Source: Limnomonas spitsbergensis (taxonomy: Eukaryota; Chlorophyta; Chlorophyceae; Chlamydomonadales). Taken from it: 64,000 bases of DNA. Positions 27,497 to 37,893 of the stretch are shown here, piece by piece. The position numbers and the translations under genes were made by a program. The stretch spans positions 1,550,001 to 1,614,000 of the forward strand of contig JAYJMM010000097.1 in NCBI GenBank assembly GCA_037349105.1, written 5' to 3'. The first letter of the stretch is position 1, and each line of letters begins with the position of its first letter. Under the pieces are notes generated by a model. It had not been told where the DNA came from and made no database searches. It saw only the letters and a program-made list of their open reading frames with translations.

Positions 27497-27695
27497 CTGG
27501 GCCCTGAACGCGCGGGGCTGGTAAGGAACGAGTAAGCTCGATTCCAGCTACCATGCACAGCCAGGACCATGTTGCAGCCATGCCACCCACCTATGGGAGG
27601 CGGCAGGAACGTGGAACCTGGCGATCTAGACAGGGGAAGAAAGAAGATCGCGTGGCGGGTTCGATATCTCAACCTTTGGGTATAGATTGACACAG
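27497..27695 (+). repeat. second dispersed repeat family, copy 1 (inverted partner at 37.4 kb)
   Basis: About 200 bp are recognisably similar in inverse orientation to 37,376-37,590. Shared blocks include ttccagctaccatgcacagcc, tgcagccatgcca and a gggttcgat block resembling a tRNA T-arm/B-box. The family is unclassified and may be a Pol III-derived non-autonomous element. Confidence 0.65.
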
Positions 27696-27699
27696 CAAC

Positions 27700-28698
27700 A
27701 GTCCACTTTCGATCTAAGACCTGGGTACACACGGCGACCACCCTGTCTATGTCTCTTTTTGCTACTGACTCAACTATGTACTCAGTTAGCTCATGTATGC
27801 ATCATGAGTTGATGACGCAGAGCTGCACTCGGTGGACAACTGCACTTGTCCCCATTTTCGGTGTATTCAAGAATTCCCGCTCCCCAATCTAAATGTACTG
27901 TGGTAGTCCGCAAGAAAGCCCAGCTTGCTCTCTTTCAATGAAAAAAACAGGTTAATGAAGCATGCCCCAGACGTATTACGTCATTGACTGATTGCCCACC
28001 CCTGGAGTGCCCCCCAAGTCCATCACCCTAGTATAGACGTCACTTAAGCCAAGGAAGCCCATGAGTAATGCGATATGGGTGAATGTAGCATAATTTTGTT
28101 GGAGAGATACGGTTCCCCCCAGATTCATAGCCTCTACCTACCTCCTAAGCCTCAGAAATGTTGTGCCTGTGGCAAAATGCAATTGTTTAGTCCACATGCT
28201 GTCTCACACATTGCGCACCTCTACCGTAGCAGCATAGCACGAGGTTCTGGAGTGCCCCTTACATTCTCCAGCACATCCTCACTCCTGACGGCCTTAACCC
28301 CACTCCCCTGCTGAGACTGACAGCTGCACCCTGAAATCCTGATTGCCGTAACCCTAAATCCTCAACATCCTTAAGTCCCCTGCCCACTAACCCCCTGATA
28401 AGATTCCCCTGCATGGGGTCAGGGGAAATAAGACTCCCTAGAGCGCCCCGGCCCGCTTCTCCAGCGGGTCCGCTACCTTCCACAACAGTCAACACAGGCA
28501 TCGCAACGTCCAAGGCGTGCCCTGTACCCCTTCGTTACGATGCGGGAGCTAGGAAGCTACAAATACCACAAACGCATCTACAGCGCTTGTAGACACGAAT
28601 CCACTGAGGTGAGTGTTCTAAAGCGCCAGAGTGCGGCCATCACAACGGGCTCGGGCCAATCGGCACAGAGGGCACATCGCCTCCGCCTCCCCGACGCG
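27700..28698. other. about 1 kb without supported gene
   Basis: Mixed-composition sequence lies downstream of the pfkB gene on the minus strand. Short open frames exist on both strands, but none shows a family motif or phase-compatible splice borders. The 3' UTR of the pfkB gene should begin just below 28,699. Confidence 0.5.
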
Positions 28699-31600
28699 TC
28701 ACCGCTTACAAACGCATCGGAAGATGGAACCGCCCAGCCATCCAACAAGCCTGCTCAGAGGTGCAAGAGCGGCGCCTGCTGCGGCCGCAGCAGCCCCTCT
28801 GGAGCTAGGGTGTATCCCTCCCCGCGGCCGCCGCCCATCTGCAATGCTGCCATCGGCCGCGGCCGGCGCTCCGATGACGCACTCTCCCCACCGGTCTCGA
28901 CAAGCCTCCGCGGCCGCCAGTACTGCATCCAAGGCCTCGCACACCTGCACAAGTTTCCAACAATGGCTGATGTCATAATCTGATGTCAATGTCTTCAATC
29001 GCTTCCCGGATCCTGCGGAACTGATTCCCCTAAATGAATACTATTTGCTTACTGGTTTAGGGTAAATATGGGCTCAACCCTTAACCCTATACTATACCAT
29101 TGTGGATGAGAGAAACAACACACCCACCTCAGCTAAGTAGGAGCATGTTTGAGTGTACATGGAGGCATGCACAGATCACCATCCTTGCATTAGTAGGGAA
29201 GATCCACATCTATTGCTGAAAGGGGGTTCAGATGCAGGTTTCATCAAAGCATGGACAAGACCTGCAATCTCCCGGCCGCTGAGTCTTGCCTGGGGTAACA
29301 ACAGCAGGCTATGGATGGACTGGTTCTCTTGAGTATCCATGATCCCCCTTTGACCTTCCCTCCACGTCCCCCCTTCCCCCTTCCCCACCCCCTCCCTCTC
29401 CTTCCCCCTCTCCTTCCCTTCAATCCCTTCCCCCCGTTCCCCCTCCCCTCCTCTCCAATCCCTCCTCTCCTCTTTCACCTTCCCCTCCCTTCAATCCACT
29501 TTCCCTCCCCCCCGTCCCCTCCCTTCCTTTCAATCCCTCCCCCCCTCCCCCTTACCCCTCCTCCCTCCCCCTCCACCCCCCTCCCCTTCCCCCTCCTCCC
29601 TTCCCCATCACCCCCCTCCCCTTCCCTGCAACACACCTGCAGGTGACGGGCGTGAAGCGATGCTGTGATGCGCCCCACAGCGCCCGCCTTGATCAAAGGT
29701 CTCGGCCCACCCAGCCCGTGTCGCAGGGTGGAGCCCTGCCGAGGAGCAGCACCGCCAACAGCAACGGCGCCCCACCCCGATGGGTCAGCTACTGCCTGGG
29801 CAGTCACGACCATCCTATCGGCGACACATTGAGGTTTACAGCTCTGCATCAGGAGGGTTTAGGGTTTAGAGTTAACAGCTGTGCATCAGGAGGGTTTAAA
29901 GTTTTACAGCTCTTCATCAGGAGGGTTTAGGGTTAAGGGTTTGCAGCTCTTCATCAAGAGGGTTTAGGGTTTACAGCTCTGCATCAGGAGGGTTTAGGGG
30001 CCGGGGTTGACAGCTGTTCATCAGGTGGGTTTAGGGCCCAGGTTTGACAGCTGTGTATCAGGAGGGTTTAGGGTCAAGGGTTTACAGCTGTGTATCAGGA
30101 AGGTTTAGGGTTAAGGGTTAACATCTGTGCATCATGAGGGTTTAGGGTTAAGGGTTTACAGCTCTGCATCATGAGGGTTTAGGGCCCAGGGTTAACAGCT
30201 GTGTATCAGGGGGGTTTAGGGTTAAGGGTTTACAGCTGTGTATCAGCAGGGTTTAGGGTTAAGGGTTAACATCTGTGCATCATGAGGGTTTAGGGTTAAG
30301 GGTTAACATCTGTGCATCAGGAGGGTTTGAGGTTACGGGTTTACAGCTGTGCATCAGGAGGGTTTAGGGTTAAGAGTTTACAGCTCTACATCAGAAGGGT
30401 TTAGGGTTAAGGGTGAATAGCTGCGTATCATGAGGGTTTAGGGTTAACAGCTGTGCATCAGGAGGGTTTAGGGTTCAAGATTAACAGCTCTGCACCAGAG
30501 GGTTTGGGGTTCAGGGTTTACAGCTCTGCATCAGGAGGAAGGGGATCAGGTTATGAGTTCGCCCAATACCCACTTAGCCAGTAGTCAGCAGCCTTAGCAG
30601 CCACATCGTCACTGCCCGGCTAGCCATCCAGTTGCAGCTAGCCACCCAGTTGCAGCCAGCACCTCTTTTATCCCCCCCTTCAGCCCAAGTTATTCTTGCG
30701 GGTCTTCCAGGTTCAGGTCATTTAGGTCATGTGGGTGCACGACATCCGGGTCCTGGTTCACCTTATACTTGCTTCCCCTTCCCTCATCATTATCCTTGTC
30801 TGAGGTTGAGGGATCCATCAATAAACTACTGTATCGTAATGATCTATTGTCGACGCCAGTTTCAGTCAGAAATTAAGAGTTTGGCATTGTTTGCCATGAG
30901 GGCAGAGCATGAAAATAAATCGTTCTTCATACCCGAGGGGAGGCAAATCATATCTACGGTACCAGATTTGATTTGCCTTGTTGAGGACCTAAACCCTAAA
31001 CTCTCACATCCAGGCAGTCGTCTCACCTGCGGCATCATCACAGCCCTGCTGGCCACCCAGCTGGCCGCCGCTGCGGGGTCAGACATGGCGGCGGCGAAAT
31101 TCCCTTCATTTGATCCTGTGCGGAGATCTGCGCCGGCTGCGGAGCCACCAAAGAGCCCAGCAAGGGACACCATGTAGGCCGTGGCGAAGGTGTCGCCAGC
31201 ACCATTGGTGTCGGCCACGTCATCAATCTGTCCAGGTTAGCAAAGGCAGATTCAAAACCTGGATTTCAAATCGCCAGCACCATTGGTGTCAGCCACGTCA
31301 TCAATCTGTCCAGGTCAGCTAAGGCAGATTCAATATCTGGATTTCAAATCGCCAGCACCATTGGTGTCAGCCACGTCATCAATCTGTCCAGGTCAGCGAA
31401 GGCAGATTCAATATCTGAATGATTCAAATCGGCAAGGCATCAGGTGTCCATCTTGTTCACAAGTGGCTTGCAAGCGGAGATCCTCACGTCGGAAGGGCGG
31501 ACAGAGTTAAACAAAATTATGTGAAGTAGATAAAGCGATCATAGATACAACGATAAAGTAATCATCACTCCCCTGCCCTGGTGGTGATTGCTGATGTAGT

Positions 31601-34600
31601 GCCCCCTCTCCCTTGTGTGACATCGCCTCCACCCCTCACCTGCACGGGGGGAATATGGTGGATCCCCGTCGCGTTGTACTCGGTTGCGCCCTCCGCTCCC
31701 ATGGTCACGAGCAAGCGGGCTGTCATGCCCGTGATGCGCTGTAACGAGCCTGGGGCATGGATAGGGGGGCATGGGTAGGGAGGCATGGGTAGGGGGGCAT
31801 GGGTAGGGGGCACGGGTAGGGGGGCATGGGTAGGGGGGCATGGGTGGGGGGGCATGAATAGGGGGCATGGGTAGGGGGGCATGGGTAGGGGGGCATGGGT
31901 AGGGGTGTATGGGTAGGGGTGTATGGGTAGGGGGCATGGGTAGGGGGGCATGGGTAGGGGGCATGGGTAGGGGGGCATGGGTAGGGGGCATGGGTAGGGG
32001 GCATGGGTAGGGGGCATGGGTAGGGGGCATGGGTAGGGGGCATGGGTAGGAGGGCATGGGTAGGGGGGCATGGGTAGGAGGGCATGGGTAGGGGGGCATG
32101 GGTAGGAGGGCATGGGTAGGGGGGCATGGGTAGGGGGGCATAGGTAGGGGGGCATGGGTAGGGGGGCATGGGTAGGGGGGCGTGGGTAGGGGGGCGTGGG
32201 TCGGGGGTCATGAGTAGGGGGGCATGGGTAGGGGGGCATGGGTTGGAGGGCATGGGTAGGAAAGCAGGGTTCAGGATGATGACCTAGGGTTCAGGCTTGC
32301 AATTGAGGGTCAATAAGGATGAGTCAGAGTTCTGGTCGTGTCAGAACAGCTGTACAGCAGGGCTCAACGCGTACTGCTGTACCTTGACAAGTACTGCTCA
32401 CCATCTGGCCAGCTGTCTGTCTCGACGTCCGACAGGAACAACGACACACGCCGCCCCAGACCCTCCTGAGAGAAGGGGAGGAGGTGTACTGCAGCAGGTG
32501 AGCAGGAGTGTGGGCAGGAGGGTCGAGGAAGAGACCAGGTGGAGCAGGTGCAGTGCAGCAGGTGCTCTTACTGAGTAGGTGTGTGTAGCTTTTATTCAGG
32601 AAGTCGGGCAGTGTGGACAGGACTGAAAGAGAAAAGTGTAATAAGTATAATAAGTGTAATAATCAACTGACATATTCACGATGTAAAAAAATTGAGAAGG
32701 ATAGAGGACTCTGTGACAAGAACAAATGTGCACAAACAGTTGCTAGGGAGACCAGGACGTAAATGGGTGTGTCAGTTGAAATGTGGATATGAACGCCTGA
32801 GGGGCAGCTAGAAGACTTGTACCCAAGTAGTGGGTGGTGCAACCCACTCCTACGGTGAAAGCATTTCAGCCATGACAGGCCCACCTCTGGGGATCTGAAC
32901 CCAGGGAGTGAACCCTGAGCCCAGTGACAGGGCTTTCTGGACTCCCTCCGGCCATAGGCTGCACTAAAACTGCCTCAGCCCAGCGATTAGAAAGGTATTC
33001 CGCCTAGGGCCTGAAAAGGACTACGTTGAGGGTGTCACAGCCGGCCCTTCACCCTGTACCCTTGACAGAGTGGACCTACAGCCAACGCACCAGCAATTGT
33101 TTGGATAGCTCCAACAGGGGCTCCACATTCCCACATGACAGCTGACCATTATCCCCTGACCTTTAATATTATAGATCTACAGCCAACGCACCAGCAAGTG
33201 TTTGGATGGCACCACAGCGGCGCAACATTCCCACATGACAGCTGACCCTTATCCCCTAACCTTTCATACAATAGATATGCAACTAACGCACCAGCAATTG
33301 TTTGGATGGCTCCAACAGCGGCGCCACATTCCCCCCGTGCACCAGCTCCCGCTGGAAGCCTTGCCCCAGCAGCCCGACGTGCTGGTAGCCGCGTAGAAAC
33401 TGCTCGGCAGCTGCCACAAAGCTGCTGTCCACGAGCCACCGCCACAGATCCATGACACGGGCAAAAGCTCCGGAACCGGCTGATAATCGCCCCGCTGCTG
33501 CCCCGGTATCGCTCCCTGGTGCCGCCTTGCCGTTGCTGCTGCTGCACCCTGACATGAAGGAAGCTGCGTCGATGTCATGGAGGGTCAGCGGGCCCAGAAG
33601 AATCACGCGGGCGCGGCGGCAGCGGTACGGCACGTCGGCGAAGCTCAGTGTGATGTTGGGGTTGGCAGTCACGCGCAGGTGACGCGCATGACCTGGGGAA
33701 GGGGGGAAGGGTTTGGAGGGGCGCAAGGGGATGGTAGGCGGGTAGCGGGTGGCGGGTGGCGGGTTCAAGGGTCAGAAAGGGGTGCGTAGGGGGCGCAAGG
33801 GGATGGTAGGTGAGTAGCGGGTGGCGGGTTCAGGGATCAGAAAGGGGTGCGTAGGGGGCGCAAGGGGATGGTAGGCGGGTAGCGGGTGGCGGGTTCAGGG
33901 GTCAGAAAGGGTTGCATAGGGGGCGCAAGGGGATGGTAGGCCGGTAGCGGGTGGCGGGTTCAGGGATCAGAAAGGGGTGCGTAGGGGGCGCAAGGGGATG
34001 GTAGGCGGGTAGCGGGTGGCGGGTTCAGGGATCAGAAAGGGGTGCGTAGGGGGCGCAAGGGGAAGGTAGGCTGGTAGCGGGTGGCGGGTTCAGGGGTAAG
34101 AAAGGGGTGCATAGGGGGCGTAAAACATGGGGAGAAGGGGGGCCTGGCTTCCTGACTGGGCAATTTGCGCCTCCACCGCATGGGACCACAAATTAAGCAT
34201 ATCAGCATACCCCTCCCCCATGTCGTCATGAAGCCTGCACTCTCACAAAGCTGGATCCTGATCCCAGAGCCGCACGCCATCCGCTGTTGATGCAATTCAC
34301 TGATGTGCACACACTCTACCACAAGGCCTACCTGATGCCTGCCCCCAAAGAGAGCCGACAGTCATTGAAAGCCGCGAAAGCCGATCATTTAAGGCCGATC
34401 ATTGAAAGCCAATCATTGAAAGCCCTGATGCCCGCCCCCAATGAAAGCTGATCGAGCGACGATCTCAAGGCCTTTCCCTGCACACCTTCTTAGGGAAACC
34501 TGTCCCACCCCCACCTCATAGACTGAAGTACACCTGTACATGCTGACCCTCCCTGGGCCCCGGCCCTCATTTTGCGTTTGTCATCCAGGTCTGGGATATG

Positions 34601-35094
34601 TGAGGTGTGCCATCGTGGGTATGAACCCACCCAGCCAGTTGCGTGTGTGAACTCACCGAACCAGGTGTACGTGTGCTCGAAGGTAAGTGTGGACTTGGAA
34701 GCCACCACGTGGAGGTCCAGGCCCTCAAACACCGACAAATCAGCGTCAGGCCCAGCGACTGCACGGAGCAGCGGGAAACAATCTCAAACTCTGTAGGGCG
34801 GAGACCTAGGCAAACTTGAGTAAAGATATTATCAGAGATATGGGGAGAAATGGACGACAACGGGCCATCCTCATGATGCCGATTTCCAGAGTTGCTGGCC
34901 TGCCTAGTTGTAGGTTAAGGTTTAGGGTTAACCCCTAAACCCACCTGGGTTTAACCCTAAACCCACCTGTGACGACACACCCCCGGAGCCCAAAGGCTTT
35001 CACTGCTGCAGCCGCATACGACACTGCACCCCCAGGGGGCCTGGAGCCCTCCACTAAATCGACGGTGACATTGCCCACAAGGAGGACATCCGGT
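28699..35094 (-). CDS. pfkB-family carbohydrate kinase (plant inositol 3-kinase-like), N-terminus unresolved
   Basis: Minus-strand exons are 34967-35094, 34657-34758, 33292-33692, 32402-32465, 31640-31749, 31027-31227, 29637-29735 and 28699-28944. All borders are GT-AG with matching phases, giving 449 residues to a TGA. Visible motifs: N-terminal strand PDVLLVGNVTVDLVEG with the GGAVSYAAAAV substrate loop; VSLFLSDVE; LLVTMGAEGATEYN; and the pfkB signature DTNGAGDTF (about residues 274-282 of the visible part) with the catalytic Asp. The family phosphorylates sugars or related polyols with ATP, and the N-terminal region most resembles plant myo-inositol kinase. The exact substrate is not readable. 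The initiating exon is missing: the first exon found needs two preceding bases. The last two exons (Ala-rich) are supported by splice and phase only and are less certain. Introns carry six different tandem repeats, three of them copies of exon edges. Confidence 0.85.
29341..29636. repeat. polypyrimidine tract (ccccttccc-rich), pfkB intron 7
   Basis: About 300 bp are almost purely C and T on plus (purine-rich in the kinase transcript) and start right at the donor side of exon 29637-29735. It is a low-complexity sequence with triplex/H-DNA potential. The long Pro/Leu frame across it is not a gene. Confidence 0.85.
29829..30540. repeat. telomere-like interstitial array (TTTAGGG-rich, about 36 bp unit)
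   Basis: About 20 units read ggtttagggttaaggg plus tttacagctctgcatcaggag, with many variants. The embedded tttaggg matches the plant/algal telomeric heptamer, but each unit carries about 20 bp of unrelated sequence, so this is not a simple telomere. It lies in pfkB intron 6 (29736-31026). Smaller related motifs occur at 29,055-29,090, 34,912-34,965 and 36,830-36,870. Confidence 0.85.
31195..31430. repeat. three-copy 78-bp repeat of pfkB exon 6 acceptor edge
   Basis: The genuine exon edge (accattggtgtcggccacg at 31,201) is repeated at 31,279 and 31,357, exactly 78 bp apart. Each intronic copy keeps the acceptor AG and about 33 bases of exon encoding IDDVADTNGAG, then runs into intron-type sequence and an in-frame TGA. 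The copies share gtcagcc where the exon has gtcggcc. Confidence 0.9.
31752..32262. repeat. 13-14 bp minisatellite ggggggcatgggta, pfkB intron 4
   Basis: Roughly 38 copies fill intron 31750-32401 almost from the acceptor of exon 31640-31749. The acceptor itself (on minus, cccatgccccag) resembles the repeat unit. Three minus-strand frames remain open as Pro/His/Tyr-rich repeats of up to 224 codons; these are intronic artefacts. Confidence 0.92.
33060..33330. repeat. three-copy about 100-bp repeat of pfkB exon 3 donor edge
   Basis: The donor edge of exon 33292-33692 (acgcaccagcaattgtttggatgg on plus, read across the junction) recurs at about 33,083, 33,185 and 33,284, spaced 102 and 99 bp. The two intronic copies retain the donor GTGCGTT and about 40 bases of exon 3 coding sequence with a few substitutions. 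Confidence 0.9.
33712..34120. repeat. about 65-bp tandem repeat, six copies, pfkB intron 2
   Basis: Units contain gcaaggggatggtaggcgg and gggtggcgggttcagg. Starts are at about 33,723, 33,794, 33,860, 33,924, 33,990 and 34,054. The array lies close to the acceptor of exon 33292-33692 and occupies much of intron 33693-34656. Confidence 0.9.
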
Positions 35095-35300
35095 CTGCAA
35101 GGGGAAAACAGGACGTGAGGGATAAGCAGAGAGGGGGGGGGTCTGGAGCCCTCCACTAAATCGACGGCGACATTGCCCACAAGGAGGACATCCGGTCTGC
35201 AAGGGGAAAACAGGACGAGAGGGATAAGCAGTGAGGGGGAGTCCGGAGCCCTCCACCAGGCCAATGGTCACGGTACCCACAAGGAGCACGTCTGGCGTGT
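34997..35300. repeat. three-copy 100-102 bp repeat of pfkB exon 1 acceptor edge
   Basis: gagccctccac blocks start at 35,044 (genuine exon), 35,146 and 35,246. Each copy carries an acceptor and the coding stretch for PDVLLVGNV..VDLVEGS. Copy 2 is nearly identical to the exon. Copy 3 has diverged (GTVTIGLVEGSG). Because 102 bp is 34 codons, use of the copy-2 acceptor leaves the frame open into the genuine exon. Confidence 0.92.
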
Positions 35301-35397
35301 GGGAGACCAACAGGGTGGGGGAAGGGTCAGCAGGGAGAAGCGTGAGGAGTGGGGCAACGTGTTGAGATAGATATGGTTTAGGGTCTTTCATTGCCAC

Positions 35398-35828
35398 TCA
35401 GGACATCTGGCGCCACATGTCCTGAGTGGCATGCATGGATACAGCCATGCATGGATAGAGCCTGGACTGCATGGAGGGCCAGGAAACTGAGAATTGCATG
35501 GGCACCGTCTGACAGAAGGGTCCAGGGGGAAAAAGGTGGACTTGCATTTCTGGCAGGGCTGAAAAAGAGGCCGGGGGCCGGGAGGGTGAGAGGGAAGGCC
35601 CTGCCCCCCATGTCCGTGGATGCATACTTAAAGGCTCGCGTAATAGGGGGTGTCACATGCAGGGTCAGGAGCGGACTGGTCGTCAAGAGATGCAAATGGG
35701 TGCAAGAATTGCAGTTGGGTGTCTGAGGACGGGCGAGACACGGACCTTGACAGCTCATACCCCAGGAGGGCGCATGCTGCGGCGGTGGCGAGGAGTAGCA
35801 GCGACAGCCCGGGACGACACCGTCGCAT
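35398..35828 (-). CDS. candidate small protein with N-terminal hydrophobic anchor (two exons)
   Basis: Exon 35657-35828 starts at ATG and encodes a basic N-terminus (MRRCR) followed by a hydrophobic run, LSLLLLATAAACALLG. This is typical of a signal peptide or signal anchor. A GT donor leaves phase 1. Exon 35398-35558 begins after a good pyrimidine tract and AG, joins in phase and ends in TGA, giving about 110 residues. I recognise no family. The first exon could instead belong to the missing 5' end of the pfkB kinase just downstream on the same strand. A candidate plus-strand gene starts 110 bp away, which would make a divergent promoter. Confidence 0.4.
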
Positions 35829-35937
35829 AACGGACACTCAAATAGGTAGCCGACAGCGCGGCTGCGCTATTGCGCCTCTTCCTGGCTTACACTCGCGTTG
35901 GTAGCTTAGCAGGCGCGGTGACGACCTTGATTGCTGA

Positions 35938-36042
35938 ATGAGCCCTAGATCAGCAGCAACGGCCAGCGCTCAGCTACGGTGCAAGCGTTTGAGGCCTAGG
36001 AAGGTGCGCGCGGCCGCTGTGATGCCATTAGTTTATGCCAAG
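35938..36042 (+). CDS. candidate first exon with transit-peptide-like N-terminus
   Basis: An ATG opens 35 codons (MSPRSAATASAQLR, then KRLRPRKVRAAAVM) rich in Ser, Ala and Arg and lacking acidic residues. This is typical of algal organelle transit peptides. It ends at a GTCAGT donor in phase 0. A possible next exon begins at about 36,120 after tgcag (YNVTGAQRP), but I could not follow the gene further, so the product is unknown. Confidence 0.3.
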
Positions 36043-36215
36043 GTCAGTGTGATCAGGATGCAGCTACTGAGGTTGGAGCAGCGGCTGGGATGGATGCTCC
36101 GTATTGCGTCACATGCAGTACAACGTCACGGGCGCTCAGAGGCCACAAGAAGGACGTGTAGAGGTAGAGGTTGTCACGTATCGGATTGCAGACAGATAAT
36201 CGAAGCAGATGAAGC

Positions 36216-36647
36216 CTAGACAGCAGACGTATGAATTCGCTGAGTCGAATGAATTTGACAGCGCCTGAAGCACGTGAGGTCAGAATTGCCGGGGTCTCCT
36301 GCCTTTTTGAGTCCTGACCACCTGACAGGTGGGTATGGGTGGGACACCAGCAGGTGGGACACTACGGTAGGGTGGTCGCTTTTTCGGTGAGAGTTTAGGG
36401 CTCGGTCTGGTTGGGATCGAATCCAAATATCGGTTGGGTTGGCATCGAACGAAAATGCTGATTCATTATACTGCTGGCAACTCCAGGCCCCCAGAGAGGA
36501 GCTGCATGAGTGCATGTAGCGCGCATGGGCTATCACATTGGCTTCCACCCTGCTCCTCAGCTCCTGGATATTTGACTGAAGCTGCTCATAAGCGGGCCTA
36601 GATGACCATATCTGTCCCTTCAGCAGGGCTGTTATTTGCTGCTGCAT
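36216..36647 (-). CDS. uncharacterised open frame, about 143 codons
   Basis: A minus-strand frame opens at ATG with a helical-looking start (MQQQITALLKGQIW and LQSNIQELRSRVEANV, coiled-coil-like) and then loses obvious structure. There is no family match from memory and no clear splice borders. It might be one exon or chance. Confidence 0.25.
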   Translation of the reverse strand: MQQQITALLKGQIWSSRPAYEQLQSNIQELRSRVEANVIAHARYMHSCSSSLGAWSCQQYNESAFSFDANPTDIWIRSQPDRALNSHRKSDHPTVVSHLLVSHPYPPVRWSGLKKAGDPGNSDLTCFRRCQIHSTQRIHTSAV

Positions 36648-37370
36648 CTACCGGGTATGTAGGAATTCGTGATGTGAGCTGGGGTTGGGCCGGGTCACGA
36701 CTCATGACGTCAATGAAAGAGTTTGTTACCGGTGCCGTATTTGTGGGGATGTGCCTATGAGCACATGAATGAAGCATACAGCTCGGGACTCGGGTGCTCC
36801 TTGTTTAAACCGCTTCCAAGCCCACCTAGTTTAGGGTTAAGGGTGTAGTGTTAGGTTTAGGGTTCAGTGCACCTTATTGACTGCAGGAAGTCCCCCCCCT
36901 TCATCGGGGTAAGATCATCATCCATAGTGACCGGCGTCGCTGTGGCGCCATATGCCATGTCCAATCGCCCTAGTTGTAGGCTTCCTGCCTAGGTAGCAGC
37001 ATCAGAAAGGGCTGCTAGTCATGCACTCCTGCGGTCCATGAGCACTGCAAAATCCTTTTGTTGCAAACTTGCAATAAGTGAACCTGCTCGCCACCTGCGA
37101 TATGCTGGAAATTAATTATGAGCGAAGTCTCTGGCGTTTGAAGGTACGGTACTAAGTTTTTGCTCACGGTTGGACACACAGAGCCATGTAAAGAAGCTCA
37201 AACATTTGAGCCCACCCGATATGTTTGTGAGATATGCATGCTAGCGAAAGATGTCTCAATCGCCACATCTCAAGAAGTGCTCTTCTAGAGCCTGACCTCT
37301 GCTTGGATCCAGGTATCCATCACCCCAGATTCAAGGGCTTCCCATCATGGTATGTTCCCTGGAAGCCTAA
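36648..37370. other. no supported gene; small telomere-like patch
   Basis: Apart from a short tttagggttaaggg patch at about 36,830-36,870, I see no exon, RNA or array here. Confidence 0.5.
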
Positions 37371-37375
37371 CCTCT

Positions 37376-37590
37376 GGGTGGCATTCATACCCAGAGGTTG
37401 AGGGATCGAACCCACCACACGATCTCTCTCCCCCCGACTAGAGCGCCTGGTTCCATGTTCCTGCCCCCTCACATAGGAGGATGGCATGGCTGCACCATGG
37501 CCCAGGCTGTGCATGGTAGCTGGAATTGAGCCAAGTCATTCCCTACCAGCCCCACGTGGCCGAGCGTTCAGTAGGGCCTGGCGGGTATGC
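37376..37590 (-). repeat. second dispersed repeat family, copy 2 (inverse of 27.5 kb copy)
   Basis: Reverse complement aligns with 27,497-27,695 over about 200 bp. It includes the gggttcgatccctcaacc block (B-box-like) and the aattccagctaccatgcac block. Confidence 0.65.
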
Positions 37591-37609
37591 ACTGTTCTAA
37601 ACCCTCGAA

Positions 37610-37669
37610 GTCTAAACCCGGGCCGAGCCTTTTTGAGCAGGGCCCAGAGGAGTTAGTTATGTCATTGAC
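37610..37669 (+). repeat. dispersed SINE-like 3' tail (copy)
   Basis: Carries ggccgagcctttttgagcag, gggcccagagg and a diverged gtcattgacc end, in plus orientation. Confidence 0.7.
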
Positions 37670-37814
37670 CCTGGAAGCCTATAACAATACTACATCGCCG
37701 CTACCACTGAGCTCCTTACCGTTAAGGAGCTGTCAGGAGCTCGACGGTAAGGATGGAGAGATCCAGTGGAGGGAACGAGCACAAGCTGCTGGCCTGTTAT
37801 AACTTACGGGGGCT

Positions 37815-37893
37815 TCAATTCTTTTTAAGGCGCCATTCGCGGCCAAGCCTTTTTTTAACAGGGCCCAGAGGTGTAACGTCATTGACCTAACAG
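37815..37893 (+). repeat. dispersed SINE-like 3' tail (copy)
   Basis: Carries aaggcgccattcgcggcc, then gggcccagaggtgtaacg and tcattgacc. It lies only about 150 bp from the previous copy in the same orientation. Confidence 0.75.

Noticed and set aside
28540..28983. Plus-strand 147-codon frame
   Set aside because: It lies antisense to the last pfkB exon model. The minus frame has a good acceptor, phase and stop, while the plus frame has no motif.
29190..29310. Minus-strand alternative terminal exon (ARLSGREIAGLVHAL)
   Set aside because: It has an acceptor and a compatible phase for the pfkB gene, but no support over the exon at 28,699-28,944. It could be alternative splicing, so I left it out of the model.
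29311..29646. 111-codon Pro/Leu plus-strand frame
   Set aside because: It is a translation of a polypyrimidine tract in pfkB intron 7.
31539..32253. Pro/Tyr/His repeat frames of up to 224 codons on minus
   Set aside because: Three frames are open at once over a 13-14 bp array lying within pfkB intron 4. Splice borders and kinase motifs on both sides show it is intronic.
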